DNA of 64,000 bases from Paracoccaceae bacterium (GTDB taxonomy: Bacteria > Pseudomonadota > Alphaproteobacteria > Rhodobacterales > Rhodobacteraceae): contig JALUYI010000017.1 in assembly GCA_027013095.1 (NCBI GenBank), positions 1-64,000 on the forward strand, in the 5' to 3' direction. The notes below the pieces were generated by a model. The model had not been told where the DNA came from and did no database searches. It saw only the letters and a program-made list of their open reading frames with translations. Made by a program: the position numbers and the translations under genes. The first letter of the stretch is position 1; every line of letters begins with the position of its first letter. Below are positions 34,593-43,085 of this stretch, one piece after another.

Positions 34593-35738
34593 GCCGGCCA
34601 GATGATCCACCACCTCCAGATGCTGGGCGATCCCTGCGACCGTCTGCATCCAGCGCGACACCAGCACAGGGTCGCTGGGCGCGGCCGAGACGCCGGGGCC
34701 GATCTCGCCCGCCTTCACTGCCTCGATCGCCAGCGACAGGGGAATAGACACCAACTGCGCCATGGCGCTGCCCTCCGCGGTGCCATAGGCGTCCATCGCA
34801 TAGGTCTTGTGATAGACCTCCCGGCCATCGCGCACCGCCTTCAGCGCCACGCACAGAATCACGCGATCCGGCTCACCCGGCGCATAGGCATTGTCACGCC
34901 AGAACTGATCCGACATCTCTTTCAGCCGCGCGTCTCCGCTCGCACCTGATAATGTCTCGACCTCGCGAAAAACCGGGGCCCACGCCTTGGCCCAGCCGTT
35001 CAGGCGCAGCGTTCCGCGCACGAACTCACGCACGCGCCAGTCCGGCTCGAACCCATATTGCGCCATAAACGGCAGGCTGTCGCGGTTGGGATAAACCTCG
35101 AATGTTTCGGGAATTGCCAGAGGGGCGGTGTAGCTTTCAATGGCATCCCAAGGACGGGCAACATCGCGCGGTTTGAAATCCCGGATCGAGCGCGACGCCG
35201 AGCGCAGCGCCTTTAACACGCCCAGCGGCGACCACGAAAACTTGTAGCGGAACGGGTTTTCCTGCGCCGGAACCCCGCCGCAATACGAAAGAAAAGACAG
35301 TTCGTTATGCGCATCGAACGCCCCGGAGGCTCGGTAATCCGCCATCAACCAGTGGGCCATCACATGATCTATCCCCGGATCCAGCCCCACCTCGTTGACC
35401 AGAGACAGCCCCTTGTCGCGGGCCGCGTCGTCACAGGCGCGCATCTCGGCCGAGATATAACTGGAGGACACGAAATGAGCCCCGGCAGCAAGGCATATCT
35501 CGGCCAGCGGCACATGCCAGTCTGCGGGCAACATCGAGACCAGAATATCCCCCGCCGACAAAGCCGCTGTAATCTCGGGAAGAGAAAAGGCGCGGATGTC
35601 CTCGCAAAGGTCCCCCACCGCCGCACGCGCCTTGTCCGGCGTGCGGTTCCAGACCGTGACGTCATGGCCGCGCGTCAACAGGCGCCGCAGGCCCGGAATG
35701 GCCGACAGGCCGGTGCCAATCCAGTGAATCCGTGTCAT
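34590..35738 (-). CDS. Saccharopine dehydrogenase/reductase family protein (Lys9-like)
   Basis: 382 residues. N-terminal Rossmann fold (HWIGTGLSAIPGLRRLL; DILVSMLPADWH) and the family motif VNEVGLDPGIDHVMAHWL followed by SYCGGVPAQENPFRYKFSW, as in saccharopine reductases that interconvert saccharopine with aminoadipate semialdehyde and glutamate. Its ATG overlaps the stop of the Lys1-like gene (ATGA), so the pair likely forms a lysine degradation (or aminoadipate) module via saccharopine. Direction of flux is inferred. Confidence 0.85.
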   Translation of the reverse strand: MTRIHWIGTGLSAIPGLRRLLTRGHDVTVWNRTPDKARAAVGDLCEDIRAFSLPEITAALSAGDILVSMLPADWHVPLAEICLAAGAHFVSSSYISAEMRACDDAARDKGLSLVNEVGLDPGIDHVMAHWLMADYRASGAFDAHNELSFLSYCGGVPAQENPFRYKFSWSPLGVLKALRSASRSIRDFKPRDVARPWDAIESYTAPLAIPETFEVYPNRDSLPFMAQYGFEPDWRVREFVRGTLRLNGWAKAWAPVFREVETLSGASGDARLKEMSDQFWRDNAYAPGEPDRVILCVALKAVRDGREVYHKTYAMDAYGTAEGSAMAQLVSIPLSLAIEAVKAGEIGPGVSAAPSDPVLVSRWMQTVAGIAQHLEVVDHLAG

Positions 35739-36823
35739 CTTGCTGTCCTTTCCGCCGCCGTGGCGTGTTGTTCAAAAACCTCGCGCGCCCGCCCCCAGAC
35801 GCCTGCCTCGATCTGCCCCAGCGTCGCCAGCACCGGCAACAGTTGGGCGCTGTAATCGGTGCTACTTTCAACCGGCAGCATCGAGGGCAGATTGTCAATC
35901 GCGGTCACGTCCAGTTTTGGGTGCGCACAGACCCGGATCACCGGATCATCAAAACTGCTGGCCCGATCGTAGATCGGAACCGGGTTGAAATCGCTGGACG
36001 GGTCGCAGGCGATATCCGCCACCACCGACAGGCGCCGCGCCGCATCCAGCGCCGATTTTGGCACAAACACCGGAATGCCGGGCATCGCCAACACGCAGTT
36101 GATGAAAATCTCATGCGCCAGAATCTCGGGGAACGGGCCGCCGCCAGAGGTCTCGGCCTTATCCCAGCGCGTCACCGCAAGGCCCAGCGCCTCCAGAAGA
36201 TCTCCGGCACCCCGACCGACACGGCCATGCGCGCCAATGATCATCGCCCGGGGCGGTGGTGCCCCGTTGCCACAGCCCGCCGCCAGATCCTTGCCCAGAT
36301 CCGCCAGCAAGGCCTCCTTGTCGGCATAGACACCGACACGTGGCGGGCCCGGCAAATCGCTTGTCTGCTGGGCGGCCCAAACCTTCAGGCCAACCGCCGC
36401 CCCTGCAAACCCCGCCCAATAGCCAAAGGCCGCGACCCGGCGCCCGGCATCATCGACGAGATACTCGAGATCATATAGCGCGCCGCCCCCCGCGCGGAAC
36501 CGCCGCAAGAGGGCCGGACCGTCGGCCTGCCCCTTGAAGGCGTGACCGAACATGATATGCCGATGCTGCAGAGCCGAGCCATCGTCCGGCAGTTCTTTCA
36601 GGCCAAAGATGATTGCATCGCGCGCCGCCGCGGGCCATGCGTTCTCAGCCACGATCTCGGCCCCGGCCTCGCGGTAGCCTTTGATCGGGATGGCGCGACA
36701 CCGGCTCTGCTCGACGCTGACGCGAAATCCGCGGGCCAGCAACTCGGCTACCCCCGCCGGGGTGATCCCGACCCGTTGCTCGTTGGCGCGCTGTTCGGCG
36801 CGCACCCATAAATGTGGCTGCAT
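35735..36823 (-). CDS. Saccharopine dehydrogenase (L-lysine-forming, Lys1-like)
   Basis: 362 residues from ATG 36823 with AAAGGAC upstream. The alanine-dehydrogenase/transhydrogenase-type N-domain (LWVRAEQRANEQRVGITPAG) and RAMIIGAHGRVGRGAGDLL nucleotide fold, with VVADIACDPSSDFNP and LPSMLPVESS, are characteristic of Lys1-type saccharopine dehydrogenase. Such enzymes reversibly join lysine and 2-oxoglutarate. First gene of the pair. An ABC transporter for polar amino acids lies just upstream on the same strand and could supply lysine (inference). Confidence 0.87.
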   Translation of the reverse strand: MQPHLWVRAEQRANEQRVGITPAGVAELLARGFRVSVEQSRCRAIPIKGYREAGAEIVAENAWPAAARDAIIFGLKELPDDGSALQHRHIMFGHAFKGQADGPALLRRFRAGGGALYDLEYLVDDAGRRVAAFGYWAGFAGAAVGLKVWAAQQTSDLPGPPRVGVYADKEALLADLGKDLAAGCGNGAPPPRAMIIGAHGRVGRGAGDLLEALGLAVTRWDKAETSGGGPFPEILAHEIFINCVLAMPGIPVFVPKSALDAARRLSVVADIACDPSSDFNPVPIYDRASSFDDPVIRVCAHPKLDVTAIDNLPSMLPVESSTDYSAQLLPVLATLGQIEAGVWGRAREVFEQHATAAERTAR

Positions 36824-37001
36824 GTCATGTCCTTTTCGCTGCGCCAAGGATTAGCGCGACTTTGTCCCCTTGCCAATGGCCCGTAAGTGCGGCCAGAATT
36901 ATCGCACGAAAATTACGGTGTTGTTCAGAGATTCCCTAACTGACAAACCGGAGCCTCGCGGTGTGAACCGGCACGCAAGACTGGCCCCTGAATCGCGCCG
37001 G

Positions 37002-37811
37002 TCAGACGACATTGCGCTCGCGGTAGGTTTGCAAAAACGCGCGGATGCGCGGGTCGGCCGGCTCGGTGCCAAAGACCTCGGCCGGGGGCACACAGGCGAC
37101 CAGACGCCCACTGTCGAGAAAAGCCACCCGGTCGGCGACATTGGCGGCAAACCCCATCTCGTGGGTCACGACCACCATGGTCATGCCCTCGGCGGCCATC
37201 TTTTTCATTACGTTCAGCACTTCGCCGACAAGCTCGGGGTCGAGGGCAGAGGTCGGCTCATCGAAAAGCATCAACTTTGGCTCCATGGCGATGGCACGGG
37301 CGATTGCGACACGTTGCTGCTGTCCTCCCGAGAGACTTGCGGGGTAGCTGTCGGCCTTTTCCTTCAAGTTCACCTCTTGGAGGGCGGCCTCGGCGCGCGC
37401 CTGGGCCTCGGCGCGCGGCAGCTTCTTCACCCTCAGCAGGGCTTCGACGACATTCTGCAGGGCGGTGTAATGCGGCCACAGGTTGAATTGCTGAAACACC
37501 ATGCCGATGTTCTTGCGCTGATCGCGCAACGCCGCAGCAGGCAGCGGTTTGCGCGGTGAGGGGCCATCCTGCCAGCCAATCAACTGCCCCCCCATGCGCA
37601 CCTCGCCGCCGTCGTATTGCTCAAGAAAATTCAGGCAGCGCAGAAGGGTGCTTTTGCCCGATCCCGAGCGGCCGATCAGGCACAGCACTTCGGAGCGGTG
37701 GACATCAAGGTTGATGTCATGCAGCGCCTCGAAATCGGCAAAATGCTTGGTCATGTGGCGCACGGTGATGATCGGGTCGTTCGCATCTGCGGGCAGAGTT
37801 TCCGGCTTCAT
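37002..37811 (-). CDS. Polar amino-acid ABC transporter ATP-binding protein
   Basis: 269 residues from ATG 37811 after GAAGGAA. Walker [23 protein letters not shown], signature [17 protein letters not shown] and Walker [17 protein letters not shown] are classic for GlnQ/HisP-type ATPases. The C-terminal part [12 protein letters not shown] is typical. Last gene of a four-gene operon (40062 to 37002). Confidence 0.94.
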   Translation of the reverse strand: MKPETLPADANDPIITVRHMTKHFADFEALHDINLDVHRSEVLCLIGRSGSGKSTLLRCLNFLEQYDGGEVRMGGQLIGWQDGPSPRKPLPAAALRDQRKNIGMVFQQFNLWPHYTALQNVVEALLRVKKLPRAEAQARAEAALQEVNLKEKADSYPASLSGGQQQRVAIARAIAMEPKLMLFDEPTSALDPELVGEVLNVMKKMAAEGMTMVVVTHEMGFAANVADRVAFLDSGRLVACVPPAEVFGTEPADPRIRAFLQTYRERNVV

Positions 37812-37836
37812 GTGCTGGGTTCCTTCATTGATTTTC

Positions 37837-38496
37837 TCACGCGCGGCGCAAATGACGTGTGACCCGCGCCTCGACCTTGGCGCCAAGCCAGGTCGTCGCC
37901 ACCACCATCAGCCAGTAGAACAGCGACAGCGCAACATATGGCTCGATATAGGTAAAGGTCTCGGCTGCCATGGTCTGGGTCTGGTAGAGCAGTTCGGGCA
38001 CCGTCACCACCGAAAGGATCGCGGTTTCCTTGCTCAGGATGATGACGAAATTGGTCAGCGGCGCGGTAATCAACACCAGCATCTGCGGCAGGATGATGCG
38101 GCGCACAATACTCCCCTCGCCAAGCCCGACGCAGCGCGCAGCCTCGATTTGCCCTTTCGGGATCGACTCAAAGCCAGAGCGGAAAATCTCGGAAAAATAG
38201 GGACTGCCGTAAACCACAAAGCTCAGGATCCCGGCCTCGACCGGCCCCAGTACCACCCCGACATAGGGCCCGCCGTAATAGAGGATGAAAAGCTGGATCA
38301 TGAACGGCGTGCCGCGGATGATCTCGATATAGGCTTGCAGCAACCAACGCACCGGACGACCGGCCCAATGCTGCAGGCTGGCGATGGCAAAACCGACCAC
38401 CATCCCGCCCAGAGAGCCGGCAATCCAGCACAGGATGGTGACGGCAAAACCGCTGACAAGCGCCGGCCCGTAGTGCAGATAGAGCCCCAGTTCCAT
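37837..38496 (-). CDS. Amino-acid ABC transporter permease (HisM/GlnP type)
   Basis: 219 residues with about five membrane segments. The permease motif [21 protein letters not shown] is seen at about two thirds of the chain (EAA loop). It begins [17 protein letters not shown]. Second of two permeases, forming a heterodimer in the inner membrane. Confidence 0.92.
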   Translation of the reverse strand: MELGLYLHYGPALVSGFAVTILCWIAGSLGGMVVGFAIASLQHWAGRPVRWLLQAYIEIIRGTPFMIQLFILYYGGPYVGVVLGPVEAGILSFVVYGSPYFSEIFRSGFESIPKGQIEAARCVGLGEGSIVRRIILPQMLVLITAPLTNFVIILSKETAILSVVTVPELLYQTQTMAAETFTYIEPYVALSLFYWLMVVATTWLGAKVEARVTRHLRRA

Positions 38497-38505
38497 GTCG
38501 CCTCC

Positions 38506-39192
38506 TCAACCCACCTGCAACCGCCGCTCGGCGATTCTGCCAAGCACCGAGATGACAAGATTGATGACGAAATAGATCGCGGCGGCAGAGATGTAGATCT
38601 CTAGCGGCCGGTAGGTCTCGCCGGTGATGTTCTGCGCCACTCGAGTCAGCTCGCCGATGCCCACCACCGAGGCAAGCGAGGATACCTTCACCAGCAGGAT
38701 CAGCTCATTGATCAGTGACGGCATGCCAAGGCGCAGCGCTTGCGGCACCAAGATGCGCGCCCAGAGCCAGAACGGCGCGATACCCAGTGCATGAGCGGCC
38801 TCGGTCTGGCCTGCGGGGATTGCTTGCAGGGCGCCGCGCAGGATTTCGGCAGTATAGGCCGCCGAGCACATCCCGACCGCGAGGATGGCGGCGGCGATGG
38901 CTGGCAGGTTGAGCCCGATACTGGGCAGCATGTAATAAAAGATCAGCAGTTGCACCAGCAGCGGTACGCCGCGAAAATAGCTGATGTAAAGCGCCGCGGC
39001 GCGTCTCAGCCCGCGCCCGGGCGAGATGCGGGCGGCACAGACGAAAATCCCCAAAAAGATGCTGATCGCCATTCCAGCCCCCGAGATCAGCAGCGTCCAC
39101 CGCGCGGCGCCGATCAAGTATGGCAGATTGTGAAAGATGGTCTGAAAGGAAAAGGTCACGGTTCCAAATTTCCAGTCCCGGGAAATGAACAT
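38506..39192 (-). CDS. Amino-acid ABC transporter permease (HisQ type)
   Basis: About 228 residues. The EAA-loop motif ALQAIPAGQTEAAHALGIAP and FRGVPLLVQLLIFYYMLP are typical. The start is uncertain: ATG 39192 lies at the 3' foot of a strong stem-loop (39192-39221). TTG 39222 precedes the stem, and a GTG sits about 12 codons downstream. The stem may lower permease translation relative to the binding protein. Confidence 0.88.
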   Translation of the reverse strand: MFISRDWKFGTVTFSFQTIFHNLPYLIGAARWTLLISGAGMAISIFLGIFVCAARISPGRGLRRAAALYISYFRGVPLLVQLLIFYYMLPSIGLNLPAIAAAILAVGMCSAAYTAEILRGALQAIPAGQTEAAHALGIAPFWLWARILVPQALRLGMPSLINELILLVKVSSLASVVGIGELTRVAQNITGETYRPLEIYISAAAIYFVINLVISVLGRIAERRLQVG

Positions 39193-39221
39193 GCGGTCCG
39201 GCAACGTCTGGCCGGACCGCA
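39192..39221 (-). promoter_or_regulatory. Strong stem-loop between binding protein and permease genes
   Basis: TGCGGTCCGGC (39221-39211) and GCCGGACCGCA (39202-39192), reading minus, form a perfect 11-bp stem with an 8-nt loop. It starts 14 nt after the binding-protein stop and ends on the A of the permease ATG, with no T-tract. A role in uneven expression within the operon is likely. Confidence 0.7.
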
Positions 39222-39234
39222 AACGGGTGCAGGC

Positions 39235-40062
39235 TTATTTGACGGCCGGCATCGTCGTTGGCAGATCGGGCACTGCACCAATCCATTTTGTGTAAATGGC
39301 AGCAAGGCGGCCATCCTTTTGCATCTTGATCAGCGCGGCGTTGATTGCCTTGATCAGGCTGGCACTGTTGTCCCCCTTGCGCGCCACCCAGCCGAAATAT
39401 TTGGGGTCGCCGAACGGCGGCATGACCAGTGCGAACACGTTCGGACGCTTCACCGCCGCATAGCCCATCAGCGGCAATGAGTTGGCCACCGCCTTGATCC
39501 GGCCGGCCGCAAGATCAGCAAGCGCGTCATCGATGTTGACATATTCGCGCACGTCAGCCGGTTTCGCAAGGGTCTTGGAAAAGGCGATCAGCTGCGCCAG
39601 TTGCGCCGAACCCTTCTGCGAGCCGACTGCCTTGCCGGCAATATCAGCCGGCTTCATGATCGAATTGTCGCCAGCTCTCTTGGCCAGTGCCACCGTGGCA
39701 TTGCCCATCGGCAGGGTAAAATTGTAGCGCTTGAATCGCTCGGCGGTCATCGTCACCGGGGCGTTGACCATGTCGAATTTACCGGCTTCCAGACCGGGAA
39801 GAACGCTGGACCATGGCAGATCGAGATACTTTGGCTTGACGCCGAGTTCTTTGGCGATCTGATCGAAAAGATCGCGACCAATACCCTGATATTGACCATC
39901 GACAAGCATGTCGAACGGCGCATAGTGCATTTCGGTTGCGACGACGATCTTGCCTTTTGCCTGAATGTCCGAAAGCAAATCGGCGTACGCCGGAGCAACC
40001 AGGCCCAGGCCCAGGCCCATGGCCAACACGGCGACGGCTCCCATGAATTTGCGTTTGATCAT
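39235..40062 (-). CDS. Periplasmic amino-acid-binding protein (SBP family 3)
   Basis: 275 residues from ATG 40062, with GGAGGAG upstream. A signal peptide (MIKRKFMGAVAVLAMGLGLG, cleavage after AYA) precedes a family 3 binding domain: KGKIVVATEMHYAPFDM, GIGRDLFDQIAKELGVK, GKFDMVNAPVTMTAERF. Captures a polar amino acid. First gene of the operon. The ligand is not predictable from sequence alone; lysine is attractive given the saccharopine genes downstream. Confidence 0.92.
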   Translation of the reverse strand: MIKRKFMGAVAVLAMGLGLGLVAPAYADLLSDIQAKGKIVVATEMHYAPFDMLVDGQYQGIGRDLFDQIAKELGVKPKYLDLPWSSVLPGLEAGKFDMVNAPVTMTAERFKRYNFTLPMGNATVALAKRAGDNSIMKPADIAGKAVGSQKGSAQLAQLIAFSKTLAKPADVREYVNIDDALADLAAGRIKAVANSLPLMGYAAVKRPNVFALVMPPFGDPKYFGWVARKGDNSASLIKAINAALIKMQKDGRLAAIYTKWIGAVPDLPTTMPAVK

Positions 40063-40429
40063 TTTGGTTCTCCTCCTGTTTGGGGTTGGTATTTTCTTGT
40101 TTTCACGTCTCGCAAGATAATGTCGGCCGGCCACCGCCGATGGAAACGAGGCATGGCTTGATCCCGCGGTAGGGAACGGGTCGCGAAGCGCGTCATCGCG
40201 CAAATTGCGGGGGGTGTAGCCCCGTCAGGCAACGCCGTGATTCGTTCCCGTTCAATTATCTCCAGCGCATGGATCAGTATGTATTTTCTCCCGGAACGCA
40301 GACTATAGTTGTCTGCAAATGTAAAAGTATTCGCGTGTTATGTCTACACATAATAAGCAATCGAGTAGGTAATTGAAGTCGACCACGGGAGTGTTGTGAG
40401 TCTGGTGGAAATTCGAGGCACTCCTCGTA
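40063..40429. other. Gene-free region upstream of the amino-acid transporter operon
   Basis: It should contain the operon promoter (minus), but I could not find a convincing -35/-10 pair. The part near 40300-40430 is clearly A/T-richer and may belong to the broken insertion element that follows. No gene is supported. Confidence 0.4.
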
Positions 40430-40654
40430 AATGCGTAAAATGCCCTCGGCCCGGCTTCATAACACATAACATACGTGCAGATGCTCAAACCGGCTGGCGA
40501 GGTTTTTTAACAGCTTTTCCACCGCCGCATTGGTCGTCAAAATAGTTCCAAACCCCCTGACCTCGCCATCTCTTCCGCCTTAGGCAATCGCAACCGCGTG
40601 CGAATTCTTGGAAACATCAAACCCCATGAATGCTTCTTTCTTCATGTCCTTCAT
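40430..40654 (-). pseudogene. IS110-family transposase remnant
   Basis: From ATG 40654 (GGAGGA upstream) the minus strand reads MKDMKKEAFMGFDVSKNSHA then VAIA and a stop (40580-40582), followed in frame by GGRDGEVRGFGTI, then AAVEKLLKNLASRFEHLHVC. This is the N-terminal DEDD-domain start of IS110 transposases. A tandem 7-bp duplication CATAACA (40458-40471) then shifts frame before CYEAGPR. The remaining two thirds of the gene are missing. An inactive fragment marking the left side of the arsenic island. Confidence 0.8.
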
Positions 40655-40839
40655 AATGATCCTCCAAAATTAGGGGCAGATCGCCTTCGGAGTTCAGGCC
40701 AAGATTAACGCCGATCAAGCCGCCGTACAAAAGACATGCGGTCTTACTGTTGGTCGGACTTTCCCGAGAATTCAGGACTGCTTTGACTGGACGAGAAATC
40801 AAACTCCGCATAGGATTTTCACAAACAAGGAGCAAACAC

Positions 40840-41694
40840 GTGTTGAATAGACGGCGGGTATTAATAGGAGCGGGGGCACTGACATTGCTCCCCACATTAT
40901 CCGCGCACGCCATGGTGCCGTTTCGCTTGGGATTAACGCCGGTATTCCTTGATAACGACGCCGAAGTCATAAGCCGCATGCGGGCAGCTTTCTCCGAGGC
41001 GCTCGGGGTGGACGTGAAGCTGGAGCAGCGGCGCACCTATGAGGAGGTGACGGCGCTGTTGCTGGAGGGCTCGATTGATGCGGCGTGGCTCTGTGGCTAT
41101 CCATATTTGCAGCATAAAGAGGCGCTGTCGCTGATGGCAGTGCCGGTCTGGAACGGGCGACCGCTTTACCAGTCCTACCTGATTGTCGGAACCGACAGCA
41201 CGGCAAAGGGGCTGGCGGATTTGCGCGGGGGAACCCATGCCTATTCGGACCCGAATTCCAATTCCGGCTATCTGGTGACGGTCTCGGACCTTGTGCGCAT
41301 GGGCGAGCGGCCCGAGACGTTTTTTGGCCGCACGATCTTTACCTATGGCCACCGAAATGTGGTGCGCGCCGTGGCAGGCGGTCTGATGCAATCGGGCAGT
41401 GTGGACGGCTATGTGTGGGAGGCCTTGGCCAAAACCGAACCGGCGCTCACCGCCCGCACCAAGGTACTGACCCGCTCCGAGTGGCTCGGCTTTCCGCCCT
41501 TTTGTGGCCGCAGCGACCAGATGGGTACGCCGCGGATGCAGGCCATGCAGCAGGCCATTCTGGGGCTGGACAAAACCGAAAAAGGCCGCGCCGCGCTCTC
41601 GCTTTTGCAGTTGGACGGCATGACCAAGGCCGCGCCCTCGCTCTTTGACGGCATTGCCGCGCGGATGCGGATCATGGAGACGGTTCGCCCGTGA
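40840..41694 (+). CDS. aioX: AioX, arsenite-binding periplasmic protein (PhnD-like)
   Basis: 284 residues from GTG 40840, after AAGGAGC. N-terminus MLNRRRVLIGAGALTLLP looks like a Tat-type signal. The body is a PhnD-family binding fold (PFRLGLTPVFLDND; RRTYEEVTALLLEGSIDAAW; GGTHAYSDPNSNSGYLV). Known AioX proteins bind arsenite through a cysteine and activate AioS. Here Cys85 (WLCGYPY) is the candidate, with another Cys in FPPFCGRSD. Position directly before aioS-aioR-aioB-aioA makes the call firm. Its stop overlaps the GTG start of aioS (GTGA). Confidence 0.88.
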   Translation: MLNRRRVLIGAGALTLLPTLSAHAMVPFRLGLTPVFLDNDAEVISRMRAAFSEALGVDVKLEQRRTYEEVTALLLEGSIDAAWLCGYPYLQHKEALSLMAVPVWNGRPLYQSYLIVGTDSTAKGLADLRGGTHAYSDPNSNSGYLVTVSDLVRMGERPETFFGRTIFTYGHRNVVRAVAGGLMQSGSVDGYVWEALAKTEPALTARTKVLTRSEWLGFPPFCGRSDQMGTPRMQAMQQAILGLDKTEKGRAALSLLQLDGMTKAAPSLFDGIAARMRIMETVRP

Positions 41695-43085
41695 ACCTGT
41701 TACACCGAATTCCTTTTTCCCTCAGGGTGCCGATGTTCACCGCCGCCCTGATGATTTTGGTGGGGTTTCTGGCCTCACAGCAGGTGCTGGCCGCCTTGCG
41801 GCAGGTGCAGGATGCCCGCATCCGCGAACTGGCGCAACTTCAGATCGAAGCGCTGTCGGTGGCGCTGGGGCCACTGGTGTCGCGCAATGATATTTGGGGG
41901 GTCTATGACACGCTGGACCGCGCCTCGGGGCAAAACGAGGGGCAGCGGCTGGTGTTTGCCGCTGTGGCCAATGCTGGGGGCGCGGTGCTGGCCGCTACCA
42001 ACCCGCGCCGCGCGCCGGTCGATAGCAACATTGCGGCGCTGACCAAAGGGGCGCAGGCGCTGGATGCGCTGTCGGTCGCGGGAAAAACCGCCGAGATCAA
42101 GGTATTGGCCCCGCTTGTCTATCAGGGCCGCGAGGTCGGGCAGATATTGACCGAAATGGATGTCTCGGACCTTGTCGCCGCGCGCCGGCGGGTGTCGCGC
42201 TGGCTGCTGATCGGCAATGCAGTGGCTACGTTTTTGCTGGCCATCCTTGGCTATCTGGTGATGCGCCGGATCTTGATGCCCGTCACCCGCGTGGTAGAGC
42301 GGATGCGGGAATCCGCCGATGCGCCCGAGCCGATTGCCCCCTCGGACATGCCTGCCGGAGATAGCGAAATGGCACAATTGGCGCGGAGCTATAACTCCAT
42401 GGTCGGCGCGATCGGGGCCAAGGCAGAGGCCGACCGGCGGCTGGCCGAACGCGAGCGATTCGTCAGCCTCGGGCGGCTGTCGTCGTCCTTGGCGCATGAA
42501 ATCAACAACCCGCTGGGTGGGCTCCTGAATGCCGTGGACACGGTGCAAAAATACGCCGACCGTCCTGACGTTGTGCGCGAAAGCGCCGATCTCTTGAGGC
42601 GTGGCCTCGGCCATATGCGCGACGTCGCCCGCGCCACGCTGGACCTGAACCGGCTGGACCACACAGGCGCGGTTTTGGCGGCCGAGGATTTTCACGACCT
42701 CAAGCTGCTCATCGAGCCGGAAATCAGCCGCCAGCAACAGCGGCTGGGCTGGGAGGTGGGCAAAATCACCTGTACCTTGCCCGCTGCCCCGGTGCGCCAA
42801 ATCGCACTCAACCTGCTTCTGAACGCCAGCGAGGCGGCGGGGAGAGAGGGGCGGGTTTCCCTAAAGGCCGGTCATAGCGGCGGGCGGCTCTGCCTTGAGA
42901 TTGCCGACAGCGGGCCGGGATTGTCCAAATCCGCCTGCGCGCGGCTTTTAGGCACGGAAGCAGCGGTGACGGGCAGCGGCGTGGGCCTGCGGCTGGTGCG
43001 CGACCTCGTGAACCAGCTCAAGGGCTGCGTGAGCTTTGACCGTGCCGGTGGCGAAACGATCATTCGGGTCGAGCTGCCATGCTGA
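41691..43085 (+). CDS. aioS: AioS, arsenite-responsive sensor histidine kinase
   Basis: 464 residues. Membrane segment (about 12-35), periplasmic sensor region (36-175), second membrane segment (about 178-200), HAMP domain, phosphoacceptor His269 in LAHEINNPLGG and a HATPase domain (NLLLNASEAA; DSGPGLS; GSGVGLRLV). In known aio systems AioX presents arsenite to the periplasmic loop of AioS, which phosphorylates AioR. Starts with GTG overlapping the aioX stop and overlaps aioR by 7 nt. Confidence 0.9.
   Translation: MNLLHRIPFSLRVPMFTAALMILVGFLASQQVLAALRQVQDARIRELAQLQIEALSVALGPLVSRNDIWGVYDTLDRASGQNEGQRLVFAAVANAGGAVLAATNPRRAPVDSNIAALTKGAQALDALSVAGKTAEIKVLAPLVYQGREVGQILTEMDVSDLVAARRRVSRWLLIGNAVATFLLAILGYLVMRRILMPVTRVVERMRESADAPEPIAPSDMPAGDSEMAQLARSYNSMVGAIGAKAEADRRLAERERFVSLGRLSSSLAHEINNPLGGLLNAVDTVQKYADRPDVVRESADLLRRGLGHMRDVARATLDLNRLDHTGAVLAAEDFHDLKLLIEPEISRQQQRLGWEVGKITCTLPAAPVRQIALNLLLNASEAAGREGRVSLKAGHSGGRLCLEIADSGPGLSKSACARLLGTEAAVTGSGVGLRLVRDLVNQLKGCVSFDRAGGETIIRVELPC

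Noticed and set aside
40617-41036. 140-codon minus-strand frame opposite the aioX start
   Set aside because: Mostly antisense of aioX. Its end overlaps the IS110 remnant in another frame.
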